DNA of 52,856 nucleotides from an uncultured Flavobacteriales bacterium (GTDB taxonomy: Bacteria > Bacteroidota > Bacteroidia > Flavobacteriales_E > Vicingaceae), in assembly GCA_913048175.1 (NCBI GenBank), contig CAJWVX010000005.1, positions 1 through 52,856 on the forward strand, written 5' to 3'. A program made the position numbers and the translations under genes. Of the stretch, positions 16,390 through 26,085 are shown piece by piece; within the stretch, counting starts at the first letter, position 1; each line of letters begins with the position of its first letter. The notes beneath the pieces were generated by a model. It made no database searches and was not told the DNA's origin. It saw nothing but the letters and a program-made list of their open reading frames with translations.

Positions 16390-18732
16390 ATGAAAAGAAT
16401 TTTATTATTAGCATTAATTATTGCAACAAGTCAGTTGTTTGCTCAAGAAAATTACAACTATAACAAGTTTAAGCAGTTAAAAGAAGAGTTGGCTACACCA
16501 ACTGTTTATAGAACAGCTTCTGGGGCTCCAGGACATGAGTATTACCAACAAAAAGCGAGTTATAATATTGATGTAACCATAGATGATGAAAAGCAAAGTA
16601 TTTCTGGTAAAGAAACGATTACTTACAAAAATAATTCGCCAGATAAATTGGAGTATTTATGGATTCAATTGGATCAAAATGTTAGAGCAAAAGACTCTGA
16701 TACAAAATTGATAAATACTTCTAGAGGAGGCGCGAGTGATTTTGGTAAAAATGTTAACTTTAAGGACCTTGCTAACTTGCATAATGATTTTGATGGTGGA
16801 TTTAAATTAGAATATGTAAAAGATGGAAAGGGAAAAGATTTAAAATATACGATTAACAAGACAATGATGAGAGTTGATCTTCCTAATGCATTATTGCCTG
16901 GAGCTACTTATTCTTTAAAAATTGGATATTGGTATAACGTAAATGATAGAATGAAAGGTGGCGGAAGATCTGGATACGAATACTTTCCAAAAGATGATAA
17001 TTATTTATATACAATCGCTCAATTCTTTCCAAGAATGGCAGTTTATAATGAGACTGAAGGATGGCAAAACAAACAGTTTTTAGGTAATGGAGAGTTTACA
17101 TTGCCTTTTGGAGATTATAAAGTAAATATCACGGTTCCTTCAGATCATATAGTTGGAGCAACTGGAGTGTTAACAAATGCTTCCTCTGTTTTAACTTCAG
17201 AAGAAAGAGCTAGATTTAAAAAAGCTCAATCAGAATATCAAACACCAGTTATTATTGTAACACAAGCTGAAGCTGAAGAAAAAGAAAAGACAAAAGTAAA
17301 AACAACCAGAACTTGGTCTTTTAGTGCTACAAATGTTAGAGATTTTGCTTTTGCATCATCACGTAAATTTATTTGGGATGCAATGACTGTTAAGTACAAT
17401 GGTAAATCTACTTTAGCTATGAGTTTTTATCCTAAAGAAGGTAATCCTTTATGGGAACGTTATAGTACTAGAGTTGTAGCTCATACAATTGAGTCTTATT
17501 CTAAACATACTTGTGATTATCCTTATCCTGTTGCAATTTCTGTGCATACTAAAGAGATAGGGATGGAGTATCCAATGATTTGCTTTAACTATGGTAGACC
17601 AGATGAAGATGGTACTTATTCAGAAAGAATGAAATATGGAATGATTGGAGTGATTATTCATGAAGTAGGACATAACTTTTTTCCTATGATTGTTAACTCT
17701 GATGAAAGACAATGGACATGGATGGATGAGGGATTAAACACTTTTACCCAATATTTATGTGAACAAGAATGGGAAGAGAATTATCCATCAAAAAGAGGTC
17801 CAGCGCATAAAATTGTAGATTATATGAAAGGTGATAAGAGTCGTATTACTCCAATTATGACTAATTCGGAATCGCTTTTTCAATTTGGAAACAATGCCTA
17901 TGGGAAACCAGCTGCAGCACTTAATATTTTAAGGGAAACAGTAATGGGAAGAGAGTTGTTCGATTTTTCCTTTAAAACATATGCTGAAAGATGGAAGTTT
18001 AAGCATCCTACGCCAGCAGATTTCTTTAGAACAATGGAAGATGCTTCTGGAGTAGATTTAGATTGGTTTTGGAGAGGGTGGTTCTTTACAACAGATCACT
18101 GTGATATTGCAATAGATAATGTAGAATGGTTTAAAATTGACACAAGAAACCCTAGTGTAGAAAAAGCAATTGCTAAAGAATTAAAAGCAGCTGAATCAGT
18201 TCATATTGGAGTAACAAGAAATGAAGAATTGCCAGTTTATAGTGATCATGATAAAGAGATACTTGATTTTTATAATACTTACGATCCTTTTGTGCCTACA
18301 TTGGTTGATCAAGAAGAGTATGATAAGTACATGACTAAGTTAAATAAAGATGATATCGCTATTTTAGAGGCTGATTATAATTACTATAGCATTGATTTTG
18401 CTAATAAAGGCGGTTTAGTAATGCCAATTATTTTGAATTTCACATTTACTGATGGTTCAACTGAGGAGATAAGAATACCTGCTGAAATATGGAAAACAAA
18501 CCATGTTAATGTATCTAAGACTTTCTTTTTTAAGAAAGAAGTGGTAAGTGTTGATATGGACCCTTGGTTAGAAACTGCTGATGTTAATTTAAATGACAAC
18601 AATTGGCCAAGAAAAACACAGTTATCTAAATTCAAGGTTTTCAAAGAAAAGAAAACAAACCGAAGAGGAAATGGAGGGAAAGAAAACTTAATGCAGCGTG
18701 ATTTGCGAAACAAAGAGTTGAAGAAAATGTAA
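16390..18732 (+). CDS. M1-family zinc aminopeptidase, exported
   Basis: A 780-residue gluzincin with signal peptide (MKRILLLALIIATSQLFAQ). The zinc site is HEVGHNFFP at about residue 424, and WMDEGLNTF some 20 residues later supplies the third ligand. The exopeptidase motif appears as GMEYPMI instead of GxMEN, as often seen in Bacteroidota members. The N-terminal beta domain starts YNIDVTIDDEKQSISGKETI. It should remove N-terminal residues from peptides in the periplasm. It follows the DUF6702 gene by four bases and ends in a strong terminator. Substrate preference is not deducible. Confidence 0.93.
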   Translation: MKRILLLALIIATSQLFAQENYNYNKFKQLKEELATPTVYRTASGAPGHEYYQQKASYNIDVTIDDEKQSISGKETITYKNNSPDKLEYLWIQLDQNVRAKDSDTKLINTSRGGASDFGKNVNFKDLANLHNDFDGGFKLEYVKDGKGKDLKYTINKTMMRVDLPNALLPGATYSLKIGYWYNVNDRMKGGGRSGYEYFPKDDNYLYTIAQFFPRMAVYNETEGWQNKQFLGNGEFTLPFGDYKVNITVPSDHIVGATGVLTNASSVLTSEERARFKKAQSEYQTPVIIVTQAEAEEKEKTKVKTTRTWSFSATNVRDFAFASSRKFIWDAMTVKYNGKSTLAMSFYPKEGNPLWERYSTRVVAHTIESYSKHTCDYPYPVAISVHTKEIGMEYPMICFNYGRPDEDGTYSERMKYGMIGVIIHEVGHNFFPMIVNSDERQWTWMDEGLNTFTQYLCEQEWEENYPSKRGPAHKIVDYMKGDKSRITPIMTNSESLFQFGNNAYGKPAAALNILRETVMGRELFDFSFKTYAERWKFKHPTPADFFRTMEDASGVDLDWFWRGWFFTTDHCDIAIDNVEWFKIDTRNPSVEKAIAKELKAAESVHIGVTRNEELPVYSDHDKEILDFYNTYDPFVPTLVDQEEYDKYMTKLNKDDIAILEADYNYYSIDFANKGGLVMPIILNFTFTDGSTEEIRIPAEIWKTNHVNVSKTFFFKKEVVSVDMDPWLETADVNLNDNNWPRKTQLSKFKVFKEKKTNRRGNGGKENLMQRDLRNKELKKM

Positions 18733-18752
18733 GAATTTATCAAAAGTGTTGA

Positions 18753-18784
18753 AAAAGCCGACTTAATCTTAAGTCGGCTTTTTT
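18753..18784 (+). terminator. Intrinsic terminator after the M1 peptidase gene
   Basis: The stem AAAAGCCGACTTA pairs with TAAGTCGGCTTTT around a 4-base loop and is followed by T residues, 20 bases past the stop codon. Confidence 0.9.
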
Positions 18785-18843
18785 GTGTGATAACTTTTCT
18801 TTTTGTTAAAGTTGAATAATTATTCACTAACTTAGGTAGTGAA

Positions 18844-20037
18844 ATGAAACATAACATTCTGGATAATAGATTTAAACAAGTTCTTCTCCCTACGATATTA
18901 ATGGGATTAGTAACTAATATTAGTCTGGCAGTATTATTTTTTTTAATTAATGCTTATACTCTTGTTTTAAGTCCTTTTGTTGGAGCTTTTTTGTTCTTAA
19001 TTTATTTTATTTTTTTAAAAAGAGATGTAATTACAGCTAAACAAGCAAGTTTAATTGTTGCTTATTCAACAGTTATAGAAGTTTTTATTCATTCTTACTA
19101 TTTGGGCTGGGATATGGGGTTTTACTGTTACATGTTTTTGTTGCCTGTTATTTTCCTTTTAAATTCAAATTGGAAAAAATGGATGACAATCTTCTTTAAT
19201 TTATCAATAAGTGTGTTAAGTGTTTTGTTATGGTTTTTGACTTATGGAGAAACTGCTGTCTATGATGTTTCTGAAAATACAGTATCTAATGTTGGGATTT
19301 TTAATATTACGGTCTCGGCATTGGTTATTTATGTTGTAATGGGTTATTTTAGTAGAACTGTAAATAGTAAAGATGAGGCATTGTTAGATGCGAACCGTGA
19401 CTTAGAGAGTAAGAATAAAGAAATAGTTGGTCAACATAAAAAGTTAGAGGTTTTATTAAAAGAAGTTCATCATAGAGTTAAAAATAATTTACAAATTATT
19501 TCATCTTTGATGAGTTTAGAGCAAGGTAATATTGATAATGAAGAAGCTGAAACTATTCTTAGTGAAAGTAGAAGGCGAGTAGAAGCAATAGCTTTAATCC
19601 ATCAAAAATTATATCAAGATAGCGATTTTAGTAGGGTTGATGTTAAATCGTATTTAAAGGAAATTATAGAGAATCAAAAGATAATGAATCCTCAAGTTTC
19701 TTGCTCTGTAGTTTCAGTTGATATTGAATTAAGTCTAGACATTTCGGTACCTTTAGGTCTTATAATTTCTGAGATGATTACCAATTCAATGAAACATGGT
19801 TTTAAGGAGATTGAAAATCCAGAACTTTCAGCAGAAATAGTAAAAACAACTGAAGGTTATGAATTATTGGTGAAGGATAATGGGGTTGGTTTATCGGATA
19901 ATTTTGATATAAATCAAACTGAATCTTTAGGGTTAGAAATAATTACAATATTGACGGAACAAATTGGAGGTACAATAGATTGTTTTAATAATGAAAGAGG
20001 AGGAGCAAGCTTTAAATTGAACTTTAAAGATCAGTGA
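18844..20037 (+). CDS. Membrane-bound HisKA_2 sensor histidine kinase
   Basis: A 397-residue kinase. Five or six hydrophobic helices fill residues 12-178, a coiled coil follows (about 180-205), then the HisKA_2 phosphoacceptor block KEVHHRVKNNLQIISSLM (His209/210). The ATPase domain has ISEMITNSMKHGF (N box), VKDNGVGL (G1) and GLEIITILTEQIGG. Such HWE/HisKA_2-type kinases typically phosphorylate stand-alone or unusual regulators. No response regulator is adjacent, so its partner is elsewhere. There is no recognisable periplasmic sensor domain; the membrane part itself is probably the sensor. Confidence 0.9.
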   Translation: MKHNILDNRFKQVLLPTILMGLVTNISLAVLFFLINAYTLVLSPFVGAFLFLIYFIFLKRDVITAKQASLIVAYSTVIEVFIHSYYLGWDMGFYCYMFLLPVIFLLNSNWKKWMTIFFNLSISVLSVLLWFLTYGETAVYDVSENTVSNVGIFNITVSALVIYVVMGYFSRTVNSKDEALLDANRDLESKNKEIVGQHKKLEVLLKEVHHRVKNNLQIISSLMSLEQGNIDNEEAETILSESRRRVEAIALIHQKLYQDSDFSRVDVKSYLKEIIENQKIMNPQVSCSVVSVDIELSLDISVPLGLIISEMITNSMKHGFKEIENPELSAEIVKTTEGYELLVKDNGVGLSDNFDINQTESLGLEIITILTEQIGGTIDCFNNERGGASFKLNFKDQ

Positions 20038-20045
20038 AATAGTAT

Positions 20046-20678
20046 TTAATGTGGCATAGGAAAAGCCAACATTTCTCCCATTCCGATTGTAAATAACCAA
20101 TTGCCATAAATAGCATGTTCTAGCGATGTTATTAGTAGAGATTTACTCCTTTTATAGGTTAATGCAAAGAAAACGCCTCCAATTAAAGTAACCAACAACA
20201 CTAACCAGTTTTTAAGAAAAAGATGTGCTAAAGGAAACACAATTATATTTATAATAACTAAGTGTTTTTCGTTTTTGAAAAGGTCTTTGTACCGGTTAAA
20301 GAAATAACTTCTGTATAGTAATTCTTGAGGTAAAACTGAAAGAAAAGCATAAACAAAAAGTATAATTACCCAAAGTGTTGGTTTTTTCTTGACTACAATA
20401 AATAAATCTTCTGGATGCCAGAGGGACATAAAAATCAAACTTGAACTTAAAACTATTATACTCGAAAGTAAAAGTGTTTTCTTTTCTTTTTTTAAGGTAA
20501 AGGATAGTAATAGTTTTAGTGGGATGAGCTTATTTTTAATTGATGTAACGAGTACATATGTTATTGCAATTAATAGGCTTCCAATTTTAATTATTGGTAA
20601 AACCTCTAAGAATAAAATTACTGGTATGAGAAAAAATAAAAGGGCAAGTTCTAAAGATAGAAATGAACGTTTATTCAT
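20046..20678 (-). CDS. CPBP-family intramembrane metalloprotease
   Basis: A 210-residue protein with six to seven membrane helices. The CPBP (Abi/Rce1) motifs are present: LPQELLYRSYFF (the EExxxR motif with its first Glu replaced by Gln), FPLAHLF (FxxxH) and EHAIYGNWLF (HxxxN). These are intramembrane glutamic-type/metallo proteases implicated in prenyl-protein processing or bacteriocin self-immunity. The missing first Glu is tolerated in some members, so activity is uncertain. It starts two bases after the stop of the M28 peptidase gene, so the two are probably co-translated. Confidence 0.82.
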   Translation of the reverse strand: MNKRSFLSLELALLFFLIPVILFLEVLPIIKIGSLLIAITYVLVTSIKNKLIPLKLLLSFTLKKEKKTLLLSSIIVLSSSLIFMSLWHPEDLFIVVKKKPTLWVIILFVYAFLSVLPQELLYRSYFFNRYKDLFKNEKHLVIINIIVFPLAHLFLKNWLVLLVTLIGGVFFALTYKRSKSLLITSLEHAIYGNWLFTIGMGEMLAFPMPH

Positions 20679-20680
20679 TG

Positions 20681-21850
20681 TTATTGAACTATTAATTTTT
20701 CTGTGAATCGGAAATTGGGAGAATGAATTGTAACCGAATAAATTCCTGAAGCAAGGAAACCTAAATTTAATCTTTCTAATTTATTCTCGACTTCTTTTTG
20801 CAAAACGGTTTCTCCTAAAATGTTAGTGATAAGGATAGTTGAGTTTTGTGTTTCTAGTTTATTTAGATGGATAGTTAATTCCTTTTGTGTGGGATTTGGG
20901 TAAATTTTTATTGTTTGATTGTTTGGGTCTAAATCACTTATTCCTATAGGGAATTCATGAGCAACAGCAAAATATAAAGAAGCTCCTATAGTTCCCTGAG
21001 TAATTTCATAAACATAGTTGGTGTCCATATTACCTAAACTATCACTAGGGGTGTGTGCGTGTGTAGATTCATTTTTTTCATAGAGCCCTGTAATTACTTT
21101 TTCTTGCGCTTGAAAAGGCATATAGTCAGAAGAATATGCATAGGAAATTTCTGTCATAAGGGTTGAGTAAAGTTCTATACAGTTTGCAAGAGTGTCAGTA
21201 TATGCATATGATGATGCGTTAGCAACTGAAGGATTACTCTGGTCTCTTTCGCAAACAATGGTATTGTTCGTCAGTCCATTTACGCCACCAACTTCATCAA
21301 TGTTAAAAACAATTTTAATATCCATATTAGTTGGAAGAACAACATTGTTTACGTAGTTTGTACTTCCTATTAATCCATCTTCTTCTCCACTAAAATGAAT
21401 AAATTTGATGGAGTATTCTGTAGTTATATTTTCTAAAAGACGCGCGACTTCCATAATAATAGCTGTTCCAGTTCCATTATCGTTTGTTCCTGTTCCTGAC
21501 CTAGTATCATAATGACCATCAATAATTACATAAGTATTTGGATAAACGCTCCCTTGTTTCGTAATTATTAGATTGTAATCATCTTGCGCTGCATAGTTAA
21601 AAGTGTCAATTTCAATGTCTGAATAACCATAGTTGGTGTATTTTTCAACGAGCCAATCTAATGTGTTTTGTAATGCCGGAGTTCCATGTTCTTTAATCCC
21701 TAAGTTTTCAAATTCAACCAAGTATTTGTGTATAGTGTCTGAAGAGTAGTTGTTTACAATATCACCATAAAAATTATTGTAAGATTGTGCATTAACAATC
21801 GTTCCGATAAAAATGGAAATGAGAGTCAAGAATGTTTTTAAGCTTTTCAC
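20681..21850 (-). CDS. M28-family metallopeptidase with T9SS sorting domain
   Basis: A 389-residue secreted peptidase with signal peptide (MKSLKTFLTLISIFIGTIVNAQ) and an M28 catalytic domain at about residues 70-295. The two-zinc site is visible as DGHYDTR, TNDNGTGTA, HFSGEEDGLIGS, NIDEVGG and STHAHTPSD. The C-terminus (about 310-389) starts IKIYPNPTQKELT and ends GIYSVTIHSPNFRFTEKLIVQ, a type A T9SS signal, so the enzyme should be cell-surface attached or released. It likely acts as an aminopeptidase or carboxypeptidase in nutrient scavenging, and is followed directly by the CPBP gene. Confidence 0.92.
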   Translation of the reverse strand: MKSLKTFLTLISIFIGTIVNAQSYNNFYGDIVNNYSSDTIHKYLVEFENLGIKEHGTPALQNTLDWLVEKYTNYGYSDIEIDTFNYAAQDDYNLIITKQGSVYPNTYVIIDGHYDTRSGTGTNDNGTGTAIIMEVARLLENITTEYSIKFIHFSGEEDGLIGSTNYVNNVVLPTNMDIKIVFNIDEVGGVNGLTNNTIVCERDQSNPSVANASSYAYTDTLANCIELYSTLMTEISYAYSSDYMPFQAQEKVITGLYEKNESTHAHTPSDSLGNMDTNYVYEITQGTIGASLYFAVAHEFPIGISDLDPNNQTIKIYPNPTQKELTIHLNKLETQNSTILITNILGETVLQKEVENKLERLNLGFLASGIYSVTIHSPNFRFTEKLIVQ

Positions 21851-21973
21851 AAGAAGTAGTTTTAGAATTTAAAATTAAGCAATCTCTATTGAAATTTTTA
21901 TTTCAATTTTTAAACAGCAGGTATGATTGAGTTAAGAAATTAAATTAGGGTAATTCGGCTTTGGCTTTTTTGT

Positions 21974-21981
21974 TATCTTTA
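21974..21981 (+). promoter_or_regulatory. Putative -7 element for the E1 dehydrogenase gene
   Basis: TATCTTTA fits TAnnTTTG at seven of eight positions and lies 23 bases upstream of the ATG. A TTG nearby is too close to be a normal -33 element. Confidence 0.3.
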
Positions 21982-22004
21982 CATTCCTCTCAAAAAAATA
22001 ATAA

Positions 22005-24083
22005 ATGGCAGAAGTAGCGGAAGCGAAAGATAAGGTGTTGAAAGATGTTTCTTTAGAAGCGTTTCGATTAATGAGTACAGCGAAAGCATTAACAGAATTA
22101 TACGAAGAAAACAAAGCTGTTTGCTCTAAATATGTGCATGCAACTTCTAGGGGGCATGAGGCTATTCAGTTGGCTTGTGGATTACAATTAAAGCCACAAG
22201 ATTTTATTTTTCCTTATTATCGTGATGATAGTATTTTATTAGGAATTGGAATGACTCCATTTCAATTGATGCTGCAAGTTTTGGCAAAAAAGAGCGATCC
22301 ATTTTCTGGAGGAAGAACCTATTATTCTCATCCAAGTTTAAATGATGCGGATAAGCCAAAAATTCCGCACCAAAGTTCTGCTACAGGGATGCAAGCAATT
22401 CCAGCAACAGGTGTTGCAATGGGAATTCAGCATAAAGAAAAATTAGGAATGGCTGAAGATTACAAAGGAGAAAATCCTGTTGTAGTTTGTAGTTTAGGAG
22501 ATGCTTCTTGTACAGAGGGAGAAGTTTCTGAAGCTTTTCAAATGGCAGTTTTAAAACAAATGCCAATTATTTATTTAGTTCAAGATAACGAGTGGGATAT
22601 TTCTGCAACTTCAGAAGAAACTCGGGCACAAGATATAACACATTACGCTAAAGGGTTTAAGGGTATGGATGTTAGAACCATTGATGGAACTAACTTTCAA
22701 GAATCTTACGATACCTTTAACGAAGTATTAGCTATAGTTCGTAAAGAGCGTAGACCATTTATTATTCATGCTAAAGTTCCCTTGTTAAACCACCATACTT
22801 CTGGGGTGCGTATGGAATTTTATAGAAATGATAAAGAAGAATTGGCAGAAGCTTGGGCAAAAGATCCATTTCCAAAATTAGTTGATGCCTTGGTTAAACA
22901 AGGTGTGGATAAAACAGAATTAGAAAAGATAGAAAATGAAGCTAAGGAAATAGTTGCTAAAGATTACGAATTAGCTTTAAAAGAAGAAGATCCAAAACCA
23001 GAAGACTTATTAACGCATTGTTTTGCACCAACTCTAGTTACTGAAGAGAAAGGGCAACGAGAGCCTGCAGGAAAAGAGAAGACAGTAATGGTTGATTCTG
23101 CTTTGTTTGCTATTCGAGAAATTATGGCAAAACATCCTGAAAGTTTGTTATACGGACAAGATGTTGGAGCAAGAATTGGAGGTGTTTTTAGAGAGGCCGC
23201 AACATTAGCTCAGCAGTTTGGAGATGATCGAGTTTATAACACACCTATACAAGAGGCATTTATTGTTGGAAGTACAGTTGGTATGTCGGCAGTTGGTTTA
23301 AAGCCAATAGTTGAGGTTCAATTTGCTGATTATATATGGCCTGGTTTAAATCAGTTGTTTACTGAGGTGGGTAGATCTTATTATTTATCTAACGGTAAAT
23401 GGCCCGTAAGTATGATATTAAGAGTGCCTATTGGAGCTTATGGTTCTGGTGGTCCATATCACTCTTCAAGTATAGAATCTATTGTTACCAACATTAGAGG
23501 AGTAAAAGTGGCTTACCCAAGTACAGGTGCTGATTTAAAAGGTTTAATGAAAGCTGCTTATTATGATCCAAATCCAGTAATAATGTTGGAGCATAAAGGG
23601 TTATATTGGAGTAAAATTAAAGGTACTGAAGGTGCTATGACGGTTGAGCCAGATGAGGATTATGTAATACCTTTTGGTAAAGCAAGAACAGTTTTAGCAG
23701 CTCCTAAACAAGAGAATTCTGTGGCAATAATTACATATGGAATGGGAGTTTACTGGAGTGCAGCTGCAGAAAAAAACTTTAAAGGACAAGTAGAAATTAT
23801 CGATTTAAGAACATTGAATCCGTTGGATGAAGAAGCAATGTATGCTGCTGCAAGAAAACACAATAAAGTTTTAGTTGTGACAGAAGAGTCTGTTGAATGT
23901 TCTTTTGCTTTAGGGATAGTTGCTCGTATTCAGAAAAACTGTTTTAAGGATTTAGATGCTCCAGTAGAAATTATTGGCTCTGTAGATACACCAGCAATTC
24001 CGTTGAATTCTATTTTAGAAGAAACTCTATTGCCTAATGGTGCTAAAGTTTCTGAAGCTATTAAGAGTTTGTTGAATTACTAA
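22005..24083 (+). CDS. Branched-chain 2-oxoacid dehydrogenase E1, fused alpha-beta subunits
   Basis: A 692-residue TPP enzyme. The N-terminal half is an E1 alpha subunit with the TPP motif GDASCTEGE...NEW (about residues 165-200). The C-terminal half (about 360-692) is an E1 beta subunit: YGQDVGARIGGVFR, NTPIQEAFIVG, EVQFADYIWPGLNQL, GSGGPYHSSS. The fusion is standard in Bacteroidota. It decarboxylates branched-chain 2-oxoacids (from Val, Leu, Ile) and passes the acyl group to an E2 lipoyl protein, supplying starters for iso-branched fatty acids. E2 and E3 genes are not adjacent. A repeat element follows the stop codon. Confidence 0.94.
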   Translation: MAEVAEAKDKVLKDVSLEAFRLMSTAKALTELYEENKAVCSKYVHATSRGHEAIQLACGLQLKPQDFIFPYYRDDSILLGIGMTPFQLMLQVLAKKSDPFSGGRTYYSHPSLNDADKPKIPHQSSATGMQAIPATGVAMGIQHKEKLGMAEDYKGENPVVVCSLGDASCTEGEVSEAFQMAVLKQMPIIYLVQDNEWDISATSEETRAQDITHYAKGFKGMDVRTIDGTNFQESYDTFNEVLAIVRKERRPFIIHAKVPLLNHHTSGVRMEFYRNDKEELAEAWAKDPFPKLVDALVKQGVDKTELEKIENEAKEIVAKDYELALKEEDPKPEDLLTHCFAPTLVTEEKGQREPAGKEKTVMVDSALFAIREIMAKHPESLLYGQDVGARIGGVFREAATLAQQFGDDRVYNTPIQEAFIVGSTVGMSAVGLKPIVEVQFADYIWPGLNQLFTEVGRSYYLSNGKWPVSMILRVPIGAYGSGGPYHSSSIESIVTNIRGVKVAYPSTGADLKGLMKAAYYDPNPVIMLEHKGLYWSKIKGTEGAMTVEPDEDYVIPFGKARTVLAAPKQENSVAIITYGMGVYWSAAAEKNFKGQVEIIDLRTLNPLDEEAMYAAARKHNKVLVVTEESVECSFALGIVARIQKNCFKDLDAPVEIIGSVDTPAIPLNSILEETLLPNGAKVSEAIKSLLNY

Positions 24084-24090
24084 ACTATTT

Positions 24091-24183
24091 TGTCATTCCG
24101 ATTGGAGCGATAGCGGAATTGAGGAATCTATTGAGTTTTGTACTGCAAAGTAAAAATATACCTCGGCTCCGCTCGGGATTACA
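24091..24183. repeat. Dispersed repeat, TGTCATTCCGA...GGATTACA type
   Basis: The element starts TGTCATTCCGATTGGAGCGA and contains GAGGAATCT, then closes with CCTCGGCTCCGCTCGGGATTACA, an imperfect inverse of its start. It is non-coding and sits between the E1 gene and the phosphatase pseudogene. It is similar in style to the elements at 47471 and 2374. Confidence 0.65.
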
Positions 24184-24381
24184 AATGCTTGAATCTAATG
24201 TATTAACTTAAATTATTAAGGGCGTTTTAACAGGCTATCCACTATATCTTTTTTTGAAATAAAAAAAGGATGTCACTCCTATCCTTAACGCAAAAAAACA
24301 GGTTAAATTATATGCTTTTAATCGTGTTAATTATACGGTAAATAACTATTTTTAACGCATCAATTTTCTAAAACACATTCT

Positions 24382-26075
24382 CCTACTTTTCGTTTTTCTG
24401 AATGTATTTCAGTAATTTTCTTTTCGTCAAAACTATGCTGATGTAGAATTCTGTTTAGTAGATAGTTTAGATTTAGATTTCCTCACAAAAGGGAACAAAA
24501 AAATAATAGAGACTTCTTAAAAGAATATTATAAAGCCAAAGATGATACCAGCAAAATAAATGCATTAAATAATATTTGTAAAAATATGATACACAATGAT
24601 TGGCGCAAGTACTAATTCTATCAAAACGGAATAATTCAAAAGCGCTTATTACAAATCCTTTTTCCTCAATTAAAAAAGCCTTATATTTTCTATGGCTGAT
24701 GCCTTTAACAATATTGGATATGTTTATTCTAATCAAGGGAATATCGCTAAAGCGTTTGAGTACTGCTATAAATCGCTTAAGCTATAGGAAGAAATAGGGA
24801 ACAAACTAGGATTAGCTTCTTCCTTAAGTACTATTGTAGGAGTAAAAATAGACTAATGAACGTTGGCAGATTCGGAAAAGCACTTGCAAAGAAGTTTGAA
24901 ATTAGCTCTTGAACTGGGTTCTCTTCGGTGGATCTCAACATCCTCCGCCCAGTTAAGCCAATTAGCTAAAAAAACAAGCTAAGCACGAATTTGCGCTACA
25001 AAAGTATGAGCTACACATACAAATGAGAGATAGTATGAATAATGAAGCAACTCAAAAAGCAACTTCCCAACAAGAAGCTAAATATGAATAGGAGAAACAA
25101 AAAACCATTGATGATTCTGCGCATGATAAGTTGTTGGCAATAGAAGAAGCCAAAGCCAAACAAAAAGTAATTACCATTACTATAGGAACTTAATTAGGCT
25201 TAGTTGTTCTCTTTTTAATAGTTGTGTTTAATCGTTTACAAGTTACTAAAAAGCAAAAGTTAGTAATTGAGGAGCAAAGAGCTTTTGTAGAATATGCCCA
25301 TAAAGAAATACGAGAGTCTATTAATTATGAAGATCCTATTCAACGTAGTTTTTTAGCTAAAGATGAACTGCTCAATAACAACTTAAATTGCTATTTTGTT
25401 TTCTTCCAACCAAAAGGTGTAGTAAGTGGAGACTTTTATTGGGCAGGTAAATTGGCTAATAACAATTTTGCAGTAGTTAATGCAGATATTACTGATCATG
25501 GAGAGCCAGGAGCAATTATGAGTATTTAAATATCTCTTCTATAGAAAAAGAAATTGATAATAAACTGGTTCAGCCGGCTGATATATTTAACCATACTCGA
25601 AATACCATTATAGATCGCTGAAGTAAAGATGGTTCCGAATAAGGAGGTAAAGATGATATGGATGCTAGTATGATTTTTTTTCTATTTTAATAATAAAAAG
25701 TTTAGTTATACGGCAACTCAAAACCCTATTTGGGTAATTCATAATAATAAATTGGCCAAAATTAAGGGAGAAAAAATGTCAATGGGTAAGCATGAGAATG
25801 ATACTGTTCCTTTTGTTGGTGGAGAGTTTAAAACCCAAAAAGGAGATGTTATTTAGACAATAACTGATGGTTTTAAAGATCACTTTGGAGGAGAAAAAGG
25901 AAAGAAGTTTAAGGTAAGACCTTTTAAAGGGTACTTAATCTTTATTGTTCATTTACCAATTTAAGAACAACGAGAATAACTATAAAAAATATTTACTAAT
26001 TGGAAAGGTGATGAAGATCAGGTGGATGATGTGTGTTATCGTTGTGAGGATATGATTTGTATAAAAAATTTGTAA
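24382..26075 (+). pseudogene. Decayed TPR sensor / SpoIIE-like (PP2C) phosphatase gene
   Basis: Pieces of one long gene can be read in order across three frames. They are KDDTSKINALNNI (from about 24530), TPR parts ADAFNNIGYVYSNQGNIAKAFE and EKHLQRSLKLALELG, and a linker HIQMRDSMNNEATQKA. A membrane helix near 25195-25225 runs into FNRLQVTKKQKLVIEEQ. The phosphatase pieces are INYEDPIQRSF, GVVSGDFYWAG, TQNPIWVIHNNK, TDGFKDHFGGEKG and a C-terminal WKGDEDQVDDVC. In-frame stops occur at 24785, 25090, 25191 and 25854 among others, with several frameshifts. Intact Bacteroidota homologues are signalling phosphatases with the same architecture. The 5' limit is approximate. Confidence 0.85.
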
Positions 26076-26080
26076 ATTTG
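26073..26080 (+). promoter_or_regulatory. Putative -7 element for the outer-membrane protein gene
   Basis: TAAATTTG is a perfect TAnnTTTG, ending five bases before the ATG at 26086; transcription would start at or next to the start codon. An upstream TTTG (26056-26059) is closer than the usual -33 spacing. Confidence 0.4.
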
Positions 26081-26085
26081 TTAGT

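Noticed and set aside
18384-18857. 157-codon minus-strand ORF inside the M1 peptidase gene
   Set aside because: Antisense shadow of a clearly conserved gene and lacking any recognisable domain.
24785-25856. Possible TAG-to-tyrosine recoding in the phosphatase gene
   Set aside because: TAA and TGA stops and several frameshifts also break the gene, and all neighbouring genes use standard code, so decay explains it.
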